DNA from: Cymodocea nodosa
Taxonomy: Eukaryota > Streptophyta > Magnoliopsida > Alismatales > Cymodoceaceae
Assembly (NCBI GenBank): GCA_036874045.1
Contig: CM072344.1
Location: 14,480,501 to 14,544,500 of the forward strand
DNA length: 64,000 bases
Reading direction: 5' to 3'
Made by a program: the position numbers and the translations under genes. The notes beneath the pieces are model-generated. The model made no database searches. It saw only the letters and a list, made by a program, of their open reading frames with translations, and was not told the DNA's origin. Positions 39,901 through 51,900 of the stretch are shown one piece after another (positions within the stretch are counted from its first letter, which is position 1; every line of letters begins with the position of its first letter).

Positions 39901-42900
39901 TCATTGATATAGGCGCCTCTCAACACATGATAGGTTGCTCCACTCTCTTTACTTGTCTAAAACAACTTCCAAACCTATGCAATGTAATTGTAGTTGACGG
40001 TCACTCTTGTCGAATCTCTAACAGTGGAATTGCTCAAGCCACTTCCAAAATTTGACTTGAGAAGATCCAATATGTTTTTGATTTCTTAGTTAATCTTTTA
40101 TCTATTAGTGTCATTACTGTTTCACTTTCCTATTATGTAACTTTCTTTCCTTTTCATTATGTTTTTTAGGATCTGCCAATAGGGAGAAGAATTGGTTTGA
40201 GCCATAAGGGAAACTCTGGAGCCTACATCCTTATTCAAGATATACCTTCTTGAGGACTTACTACTTTGTTGACATCCACCTCTGAAATGTCTCTCCTATG
40301 ACATTATTGATTGAGACATTCTTAGATTCAAAAACTCCAACAAGCATTACTGTGGATCTTTATTTTTGATTTTTCTTGTGAGTCATGTCAATTAGGAAAA
40401 CATAGTCATTCTATTTTCCCCTGTGTCCAATTACCTACTAGTCATGCTATCTTTGACTTGGTTCACTATGATATTTAAGGAACAAGTTATGTTGAGTCTA
40501 TTATTGATTATTACTACTATCTAGCTTTAGTTGATGATTTTTCTCATGTTTGTTGGGTGTATCTTCTCAAGGATAGAAAAAATGTTGTCTGTTATTCAAA
40601 ATTTCTTTCTTGAAATAAAGACTCAATTTTTGATTACTTTAAAAAGCCTTCATATTGATAATGCTCTAGAATTTATTAGCAATACCTTTCAAAGTTTTTG
40701 TGCCTCCTAAGGCAGTGTTCATCAAACCACTTGTCCTTACATGTCTCAACAAAATGGGATAATTGAGAGAAAGCACCGCCACTTGACATTACTAGAACTC
40801 TCTTAATTTAGATGCATGTTCCTAAGTTATTTTAGGTGGAAGTTGTGCTCATTGTTACGTAACTAGTCAATTTGATGTTTTCCACTTCCCTTGGCAGTGA
40901 AGTCCCTTTACATCACCTTTATCCTAATCAGGATCTGTTTGCTTTGCCCCATTGGGTTTTTGAGTGTGTAACATATGTTCAAGACCTAACTCTTAGGTTA
41001 GATAAACTTGTTGCTTGAGCACTTAAGTGCATGTTTATTAATTACCCTTGGACACAAAAAGGTTACTAATGTTATCATCCTCCTACCTACAAGTACTACA
41101 CCTCTGCTAATGTCACATTTCATAAAGATCAATCCTACTTTATGAACTCTTCCTCTAACTAGAAGTTGACGCGTCTAGAGTTTCTTCCTATTTCTACCCT
41201 TGTTATACCTTCTAGTGAACCTCATCAAGGTAGCATGACCATTCCTAACAGTGACAATAGGGAGAATGAGATGTTGACTGGTGATGGCAATAGGACCACT
41301 GGACCCACCTTGTAAATGTATCAATGACAAAGGACAATCACTTAGGTGCCCCCTCATGATCCTATCGATGAGCCCTTGCCTGTAGATCCAGCTAGTCCCA
41401 TTGATCTACTCATTACCTTTTAGAAAGATAACAGATCATATACCCAACACCTTATTGTCTATTTTGTTTCCTATGATCACTTAACACCTCTTTGTCATGC
41501 TTTTGCTTTAAGAGTCTTGTCTATGTCAATTCCAATGACATATCAGGAGGTTGTACAACTACCATTTTGAAAAGATGCTATGAATGCAGAAATGGATGTC
41601 TTGTAGTCTCACAACACATGGGAGTTAATTTCTTGTCCTATGAACACTAATGTCATGTCTTGCAAGTGGGTATTCATAGTGAAGTATAAACCAGATGACA
41701 TGGTTGATAGATACAAGGTCCATCTTGTTACTTGAAGTTTACTCAGGAGTATGATATTGATTATGAAGTGATGTTTTCTCTAGTTACTCATCTCAACTCA
41801 ATCAAGGTTTTGATCTCACTTGTTGTCAATCACTCTTGGTCACTCCACTAGTTTGATGTCAAAAATGTATTTCATTATGGTGATATTAAAGAGGAGATGT
41901 ACATAGAGTAACAATAGGTTATGTTGCTCAAGAGGAGTACAAGGTGTGCAGATTGAAAAATGCAATCTATGGATTGAAACAGAACCCTCAGGTGTGGTTT
42001 AACAAGTTTAGTCAAGTCATGTTAAAAGGGGGTTTCTATCGATGCATTGTACATCACTCTATTTTTATCCAACAATCTGAGAAGGTGTCAATGATTCTTG
42101 CTATGTATGTAGATGACATTCTACTTATAAGAAGTAATGTTAAAGGAATTGCCACCACCAAGAATTATCTTGCTAAAGTTTTCCAAACAAAGGACTTAAG
42201 GCAACTATGATACTTTCTTGGCATTGAGTTTACTCAAAAGACAAGGCTATGATGTCTTAAAGAAAGTACACATTGGATCTTCTAGTAGAGACAAGTCATC
42301 TAGGATGTAAGTCAGAGAACACGACCATTAAGCACAATCTACCTTTTTGGGATATTTCTCTCCTCAGTTGGAAAATCCTCAACAGTATAGGAGATTGGTT
42401 GGGAAGCTCATTTATCTTACGGTTACAAGACCAAACATCGCATACAGTGTTGGATTGTTGAGTCAATTTATGCATCAACCTCATCAGGTGCATTGGTTAG
42501 GGTTCAGAGGGTTTTGGCCTACATTAAAGGTACTCTTAGGAAATGTCTTCTATATAGATCAAATGGTTATAGGAGATAGAGGAGACAATAAGTCTATATC
42601 AGGATATCTTACTTATATTGGTGGAAACCTTGCTACTTAGAGAAGTAAGAAACAAAATATGATCTCCTATGCAAGTGTAAAATTAGAGTATCGGTCTATG
42701 TAGAAGACAAGAAGTGAGATGCTTTAGTTATAGTCTCTTCTTCAAGAGCTCAGATTGGAAGTCCAACTATTTATGTCAATGAACTGTGAGAATCAGGTTG
42801 CAATTTATATTACAAAGAATGAGACTTTTCATGAACAAACTAAGCATATTGAAGTTGATTGTCACTATGTCAGAGATTTGGTGTCAAAAGGCGTAGTCTG

Positions 42901-45900
42901 TACTTCTTTTACACCATCCTCTAAATAACTTGTGATATTCTCATTCTTTTACACCATCCTCTAAAGAACTTGTTGATATTCTCACAAAGCCATTAGGCTT
43001 TTAGTCATTTGACTATACTTGTAACAAGTTGGGAATGACAAACATATATCTTCTTCTAGCTTGAGGGAGAGTGTGTGAATCTAGTTAGTAGATATTGTTT
43101 AGGATCCGATTAAGGATTCATTTAGTGCTTATCCATATATTGTAAACTTGTCTCCTTAACAAAGTTAATCTTTCTCTCTACTACTTTTTCTTCCACTTCT
43201 TCCACCCAGGGTTTCTTTCTCACATATCCTATGAATGACATCCTCTATAATTTCACCATTATTACTTATTATAGGCCTTAAGTATTTAAAAGACTCGTTT
43301 TTATGAATTTCATGGTTATTTAAGTGTATACCTACATTATTATTTTATTTTCTTCAAACCTACATTTCATATATTCAATTTTTGACCTACTCAATTCAAA
43401 CCCTTTAGACTCTAAAATATCATCCCATAATTCTAATTTAGAATTAATTACTAACTTATTTTCATCAACTAAAATCATCATCAACAAATAGCATACACTA
43501 AAATATTTATTCTTGAATTTTCTTTGTCATTTCATCCATAACTATGACAAACATATATGGACCTAGAAAGAGGACCATAATTGCCCTTAGGTCTAACCAT
43601 CATGGGCAGCAAGTTTTCCTATAGGGTAAAATCCATATGCAAGTGCCAGCAGCACAAACTACTAGCACCCAACACATGGCACCCGCAAGGGCAGCCATGA
43701 TGTCCTCCCCCCTGCCCCCTTCTTCTTCTTCTTCTCCTCCTCCTCCTCCTCCTCCTCTTCTTCTTCCTCTTCCTCCTCCTTTTCTTCTTTCTTTGCTTTT
43801 CGTGCCTGTGGAAGAATGGTCTTCCCACTCCCCCCCTCCTTCCCCGTGAACCCCCCCCCCCCCCCCCCCCCCCCCTGCCCCAAAAAAAGGGGAGGCAGGC
43901 AAAGTGGGGAGAGGGCCTGGTGCAGTAGCTCCACCATGCCCATCCATCCCTCACCTGCATTGTGCACCGGTCCAGTCACCCACCCCTCCCCCCAACTGAA
44001 GTTCGTGGAGCCCAATAAAAGGGCTCCACATGTCCTAAAAATTAAAAAAAAAAAAGGCACCAGCAGAAAAACCAATCTCTTTCCCATAACCTTCTACTCA
44101 TAAGAAACAAAGTAATAAATGGATAGAGTCCTACAGAAGTTGCTGACAAAAAGTGTGTAGAACATCTGAACCTCTGGTACACTTGCTCTTGCTTCTCTAC
44201 ATGCTTTTGTCATCAAACCATTGTGCATGAGTGGCCACAAGAACCTCACTTTCAGTGGAAATCCGCATGGCCAGATTATTTCGTAGGGCTTCCCTTTCGG
44301 CCACAAGGACCAGATAAGGAAAGCATAGCAGCTCCTGCTCCTATTTTCTTATATATAAATGTAATATTAAATTATTTAATTATAAACTATGATGTTACAT
44401 CACTGGTTCAACTGGTCAAGTGACCGGTTGAACTCTAAACCAACTACCCTTTACTCTACTGGGTTAATATTCTAAAAGCCTTGCATTACACCAAAGCAAG
44501 CAATGCTTTCCTTTTGCTCTTTGTATTACATTGAGATCTGCAAAAGTCACTAAGAGGGTAGCATGCCAAAAAGTTTATCTCAAGGAATCATGTTAATATT
44601 TAACACCAGGCCAAGTAAAAAAAGGAAAAATAATGAATAATGATACAAAGTTAAAGAAAGCTATTGGCTATTAGATGCAAACAATCAAAACGATAAATAA
44701 TGATGATCATCAATAAAGGATCCCAAATGCTAAAATTGATAGTTAAGATAAATAGATATATTAAGCTAAAGACTACAGTACCAGAAGACAAATGCGTAGC
44801 TGAATTGAACTGCTTTAAATAAACAGCTATTTTTGTATGGAATCAAATTAAAAGAAATGAATACTAACAGAATATGTGAGGATCGTTTCCAAAATTGCAC
44901 TCTCATCTTCTTCACCTATGAATAATAAGGCAACTGTCAAAAACATGAAAAGCTGCAAAAAATTTTAATATTAATACCATAAGTGTGTGTGCAAACCAGT
45001 GTCCTTGATTGCCTTGATCACCAAGTCCTCTGCAAAGCCCATTGCTACATAATGTGATACAATCTTGGGCTTTGATGGTCCAGCCTCAGATGACTAAACT
45101 AACATAATTCATGAGGTAAAAAGGTATTATTACAAAGACAAAATTAACCAAGTACCAACAGAACAAGGAATGTTTCCAGAATTGCACCATCATTCTCTTC
45201 ACCAGTGAGTAAGAAAGCAATTGTCAAGTTTTACAAAACTAACATTTCACAAACAAAGCCAAACTTAAATGCATACAAATTTGCAAAAAGTAATTGTGTG
45301 TTGATATCTAATATATGGAATGTAGGTTCAATAAAAATAGAAATAATGATAAAGGTATATTCTTAGATGACCATAAGATTCATAAAAGTAAGATTTTTAA
45401 ATATTAAGATCTATAATAAATAGCAATGGTGAAATTATAGAGGATGTCATTTATAGGATTAAGATAGATGAAGTAGAGAAATGCTTTTAGAATGTTGTGT
45501 AATAGGAAGATACCTTAAAATTAAAAGAGAAAGTCCATAAAACTACTTTTCGTCTAGGTATACTTTTTAATTCTGAATATTGGACTATAAAGCATGACCA
45601 CATGTAGAAAGTAGACGTATAAAATTAAAGTTGGTTAGGAATAAAGAAAAAGTTGCACCAATGGGATGAGTGGTAATACCATAAGAGATAAGCTAAAAAA
45701 TGATTTTATTATGAATAAAGTAGAAGTTACACCTATTGATGATAAGGTAAGGGAAAATTGGTTTAGGTGGTTTGGTCATATCTTTAGGAGAACAAAGAAT
45801 ACACTAGTTAGGAAAGGAGAATTAATTAGTGTAAAAACAATTAAAATAAGTAGAGATAGATTTAAAATTACTTGGTTAGGAATTGTAAGAAAAGATTTAA

Positions 45901-48900
45901 ATTTATGTAATTTAATTAAAGATTTGACCATATATAGAAATAAATGGAAGAAAAAAAATTCCCGTGGTTGCCCCATCTATTGGGATCTTATGGCTTGGAT
46001 TGTTGTCTTAATCATAAACTACTCACAACACATTGCCACATAATGTGATACCAACTTGTATCATGACTCTCTTCAACCAACTCTAGAAGTCTTTAAAACA
46101 TGAAGTGCTATTAAGATTCATCAATAAAAAATGAAAAAGAAGGAATCGAGAAACTCTGTCAATCTTTTTGTTGGTATGGTGTAGATAAAGGGGTATTAGA
46201 TTATGAGATTATGTAACTAAAATCTAAACTAAGTGTCTTTGAAATGACAAATATGCCTAAAATCTATCTAATTTTCAACAAGGCACTTGATTCTTGTAAC
46301 TTTAAGTAATTGAAATTTTGCCCAATTATAAGATTGTGGCCAAAATTATGAACTTTCAAACAAAATTTTCTCATCCCTACATGAGAATAACAATACAATG
46401 AACATCCATTTTTTATTTATGCCAATGAATGATTGACATATATATTCAAACATGGTTTATATAAGATTTTAGGATGCTTAGATTATAAAAAATCTTGATT
46501 TTACGTACAAGTCAATGGAACAAAAATCATTAGATTATAGATTATGTTCATTGTCTTTTTGAAAGAGAAGAATGACTTCCAATATTGACATTGAAGTCAC
46601 CCATGAAATGATTATTCAACCAATACATAATACTTTGAAGTAAGACTGAAAATTTACTTGGTAAAATTATTAATGTAGGAAGACTATTATTAGTTATAAA
46701 TATTACTACTAATAAATGAATATGTACTAATTACTAATTTAATATATCTTAAGATAAGTTGATTATGTACTACTAGTCAATTATGAAGAGATGTAACTAC
46801 AATTAGATTGCTACTATTATAATATTCTTACTAAGAAATAAATATGTATTGCCAATAAATAAAAGTGAGATAATTAATTACTCAATTGCCTATAATTTAG
46901 TTACTACTAGTTATTATTGTATTTGATATTAATGAATAAAATAATAAAAAAATTTAATTGAATTAGTAGCAATGAAAAATGGACTTAAGGGAATTTCCAA
47001 CCATAAACACAAAAAATAACCCACAATCCTAGAATTAACAAAAATGTCAATTCTTCAATATTGTAAGAATCAACAATGCATTGTTAATAATCCAAACGAT
47101 TTTAGCCAAAACCTATCATGCCATGACCATTACAATACAGTTATGAGCAAAATCCGAAAATCATAGAATCTAAGCACCAAAAATCAAATGAATCTTAGAG
47201 TCTGTTTGTGCACTTAAAAAGTGATAGAAAGAAAAGAATATGTGGAAATTCATGAGAAATGAAAAATACTTTCCTTTCCTCCATCCTCTTGATGTTTGCA
47301 CCTACTTTAAAATTTAAAGGAATTTGAAATTGGCATGCTGTTTGGTATCAAATTATTTTCAGAATTGACATACTGTTTATAAAAATGGTATATTGAAATC
47401 GACTTGCAACCCACTCCTCTTCAAGTGATCTCTCATAACCTCCTCTATCCAACACCTACAATGTTAACCTGCAACCCAACTTCCACAATTCCTCTCCCAT
47501 TGCACCACACCATTCTCGTCCAAGCCATCAAATTTCTGCAATTTCCACTCCTACCATGCAAGTTCCTCTCACCTGAGCACTGTGCTCAAAAAACCCACAA
47601 CACCCTCACTCTTTTGAAGATGAATAGCCATGATAACACTTGAGTCAAGGGTGAGAGGGAAGATCAAGTGGTCAACGACAAGAAACAAATAAGAGGGCAA
47701 ATAAGCCAGATGGGTGATAGGAGGGGGTCAGTTCCTTACCTTTCAATTGTGTGTGTGTGTGTGTGTTGTTGGGAGGGAGGGGGGGGGGGGGGGGGGGGGT
47801 GTAGTTCGATCTGATTTTTATATGATGGAAAGTGAAGGAATCATTTTTCCAAACTTTCCTAGGTGCACAAATACCAAAAAAGTTGGGATTTACTTCCATC
47901 ACTTTCTTCATGCACAAACCCTTCCCTTAGCATGAAATTTTTTTTTTTCTACCAATAATATGAACCAAATAATATTATGAATGGTGTATAATAATCCCAA
48001 GATTTTCTTATGCCTTGTTGAATGCACATAATCTTAATTATGCATAATCTACAAGGCAAATAATTTGAACCAAATACAACCTTAGTATCTATATCATGTT
48101 CAAGAAAAGCTTGTAATCCTGCAACTTTTATCCCAATAAGGATCACAATATTTGTATAGGGATGAATCTTATTTTTAACAAGATTCAACATGTTCACCAA
48201 CCAAAAAAATTAATGATAGCAATAATCATGTGCTAATTCCATTGAAACTAGAATGTGCTAACATGATAACAATAATCATGTGCTACCATGTAACGTTGGC
48301 TAGAGGATAGATTTTATTTCCCATTTATTGTACCAAGGCACATATGTAAGCTAAATTATAGATATTTGTCCTTTTTCTTTTATCCTATGGTGATAAGAAA
48401 TTCCATTGAAACTAGAAATCAAAGATAGAGTTCGATTACAAAAATTACTTGAAAATATAAAATTTTATAATGTTCATCCAATAGAAAAGGTGACATCAAC
48501 AACAAAACAAGTCTCCACAATGCTACCAAGCTCATTGGCAACTTAAACCACCATCACCTATCTCTAAAGCCCTAATGCACCTACAACTACAATAGTGTGC
48601 CCCTAATGAACCTCTAGCCACTACCTTCTACCCTTAACACACCTTCCTCCTCATTATTAGCCCTTCTTATAAAACATCCTTTGCCAGCCAAGGGAGAAGT
48701 AGCTCTTAGGGTTTTTGGTGGCCCTAACAACCCCATTAAAGTACTCCTACGAGATGCATTAGATCCCCAACCTTCTAGTCAGATCAAGTCGTGCATAGAC
48801 ATGTCTCACCCATGTTTGTGTGTAACACAAGTGTGTCTAAGGGGTTTATGTTTTGTGCTTTGTGGCTGTTGAGATAGATCAGACCTTGCACTTAACAAAA

Positions 48901-51900
48901 AGTCAACTCTAGTGTATCCATTATAAAGAATGAAAGTGGAACATCCAAGAAGTTAAATGGTAGAAATTGTTTGTTTTGGCCTAAGAGTTTTATGATGATT
49001 GTTGTTGCTCATAGGAAGATAAAGCATCCGATGTATCTACCTTCTAAAGCCCATTAATATAGGACAAAATGTTCAAAATTGGAGGAAACAGAAAGTCTAG
49101 AGTAGTCAAAAATAATGAAATGTCCAGAAAGTTAGAAAGAAATAGGATGTTAATAGACATGTTGGAAAGTCCAAAAAGTATACTCAAGAGGTATTTGTGC
49201 CCATTGGAAATGGAATGTCAAGAAATTGAATGATTAAAGCATCACAGTAAATCTTGAAAATTCAAAATTAAGATATTTGAATATTGCCAAAATAAAAAGT
49301 ACAAAGATCACCAAAAATTGTTTAAAAATACAATGACATTTTCTATGAAATCATTCTAAAAATTTGGAAAATAATATCAAAAGTTCCTTCCATCCTACAT
49401 TGTCATCATCATATATTCATGCATTTTATCTACTAATTCTTTTTTTTGTTCTTAACTCATTTCAACTCCAATATTTGTTGCTAAATGTACTTCTCCTATT
49501 GGTCATATATCATCTATAATATTCAATTTTTCCAACTCATCTTAAAGGTCTTCAAGTAAATCTGTTTTATTAGGCTTACAAATAAAATTATGAGTAAAAA
49601 AATAGGCAATGACAATTGTTTTCCAATGTTACGAGTAAAATAGATGTTCATTTAATCATTTTCTATCTTTATGGGAAATAGTTCATTTGTTTGGTTTAAT
49701 TCTAAACAATTCATATTAATATTCAACAAAAACAATTTCCTTATTAAACAGAGTAGTCATTCACACTGAATAGAGTATGATCACAAATATTCACACTAAC
49801 AAACCTCCACTATTAAATAGAGTATACATTTAGAGAATGTATACACATTCATTCAGAGAATGATTAAACAAAGTAATCACGCAATAGACAAACTCAATAG
49901 TTGATGATTTTATAGGTGTGGAGAAATTCACAACTATAAGGATTTTGTTGAGGGAGTGTTCCTACAATTGCGAGGGAAACAATAGTGTGGACAATTGACA
50001 ACCAAGGGTTTTTGTGACAACAATGTAATGAATTAATGGTTGAGGGTTTCTACGACTACAAGGGTTTCACCTTCATCAAGTGAGCATTGCCGCAATCTTT
50101 TAGGGTTTCACTTTTGTCAAGCAAGCCTTGCTGTGAGTGTGAGGGTTTTACCTTTGTTAGGCAACTATAGCAAGGGTTTCGAACGAGAAGTGTTTCTATG
50201 AGGGCAACGATAGTGTGGAGATTGGTGGGCAAGCATTTCTACACCTGCAACGACAATGTGGAAAATCAATTGTGATTGTTTCCTCTCTTCATTGTGGGAA
50301 AGAGAGGGGGAAGGGTTTCAAATGGGGTGAGGGGTCGTAGATTCTAAAGAGGGAAGGTGGGAAAGAAAGAGGGGAAAGGAAAGACAAAGAATTTATATGG
50401 ACAAAATCTATAGCTTTCTTTTCCCTTCTTTCCATGGTGCACTAACGAATGCTTAACCAAAATTTATATTCTTTCCTTTCCTTTCCGTAGATTGCAATCG
50501 ACACTAGCACCCCTCCCCACAATGTGAAAGATGCAACTTATAATGACTGGTATGCAAATGATAGTGTTATCATTTCATGGTTGGTGAATGGCATGGAGCT
50601 CATTGTTTGTGTGATGCTTTTCATCCAAAAAAGAAAATCTTGTATATTTTGAACAATACATATGACCATGAGAAGAATGTGTCTTGAGTCTTTGAGTTGA
50701 AGTAGCATTTCACATTCCGCTAGGGAAATAGTTTAATATAGGATCATTACACTACACTTATAGAATTATATCCAATTATATGGGGTGAATATCAATGGTC
50801 ATCCAATAAACCAAATATAATCCCCCCCAAAGTATATAAACATAAAACCACCACAATAATAGGCTTTAACACCAATAATAACTTCTAACACTCTCCCATA
50901 AGTTGGAGCATATATATTTATTATACCCAAATTGGTGAAAAGTGTGCTAACAACCCCACTACCTAAGCCTTTGGTGAACACATCAGTTAGCTACTCCAAA
51001 GTTTGAGTGTAGGCTATAGAAATAATTTCACACATCACCATATCATAAATGTGGTGGTCATCAACTCCAATGTGTTTCATCCTCTCATGGAAGGTAAGGT
51101 TATTTGTAATAAGCATAATAGCTTGATTATCACAATACATGTTCATGAGTCTCAACATCAAATTCAAACTCCATTAGGAAGGATCTTATCTACATCATTT
51201 CACAAGCAATTTGGGTCATGACCCTGTATTCAACTTCAATACTAGATTTGGATACCATACACTACTTCTTGCCATGCAAAATCACTAAGTTCCTACAAAC
51301 ACAAATGCAATAGCTTGAAGTGGACTTCCTATTACCCTTGTCACTTAAATAACCAAAATTAAAGAAGGTTATAACCTTGACATGATTATGTTTTGCATAG
51401 GATGTAGGTAAGCACATAGATGGCTCCTTCTCAATGAACTACCCTATGCACATGCATAAACTAAGAAAGTAACCCAATTGCAAAGGTGATATTAGGCCAA
51501 GTGACTATCAAATAAATAAACTTGCCAATCAATCTCTTGTATTGTTTTGGTTCCTCCAAGCATTTTGAAGTATCATCCAAAAAGTTTGGGTCCTACTCTA
51601 CAATGGTACTCTTAGGCTTGCAACCCAAGAGTCATATCTCTTATAACAAATCTAAGGCATATTTCCTTTAGAATAGTGACATCCTACCCTTAGAGTAGGC
51701 AAACTTAATACCAAGAAAATATAGTAGTTTAACTATACCTTTAGTGACAAAGGCATATTAAGGTACTCCTCTGTCTCTAATATTCCTAAAAAGTCACTAT
51801 CTGTCACTAATATATCATCCACATAAACTACAAGAATAATGAATTCAACTATAGACCTTTTGTAAAATACTGAATGATCAATAGCACATCTCTTAAACCT

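Larger units (their letters stand above)
38062..43224 (+). mobile_element. Ty1/copia LTR retrotransposon, complete but dead
   Basis: Two LTRs bound a 5.16-kb element. A primer-binding site (tggtattagagcac, 38205) follows the 5' LTR and a purine tract (ttgagggagag) precedes the 3' LTR. In between, plus-strand fragments appear in copia order. These are a gag zinc knuckle ([15 protein letters not shown], about 39413, last Cys replaced), protease ([15 protein letters not shown], about 39907), integrase ([13 protein letters not shown], about 40750), reverse transcriptase ([13 protein letters not shown] and YVDDILL, 41944-42200) and RNase H ([14 protein letters not shown], about 42660). Many stops and frameshifts make it defective. 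An extra RT segment is inverted at 39467-39712. Flanks aatct and tatcc are weakly consistent with a decayed 5-bp target duplication. It lies antisense to the DRM gene, within an intron. Confidence 0.88.
37800..43620 (-). mobile_element. RTE-type LINE split by a copia insertion
   Basis: Two minus-strand pieces, 43620-43225 and 38061-37800, form one LINE interrupted by the copia element. The first reads [30 protein letters not shown] and [13 protein letters not shown], the C-terminal part of an RTE reverse transcriptase. It continues across the insertion with LMKW... and later an RDKLKN-like stretch. The same order is seen, uninterrupted, in the plus-strand LINE at 45310-46005, which confirms that the two pieces were once joined. 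Confidence 0.7.

Noticed and set aside
43600..44103. Overlapping open frames of 95-141 codons on both strands
   Set aside because: They are produced by the CTT/CCT and poly-C low-complexity tract; residues are runs of Glu, Arg, Gly or Pro with no domain.
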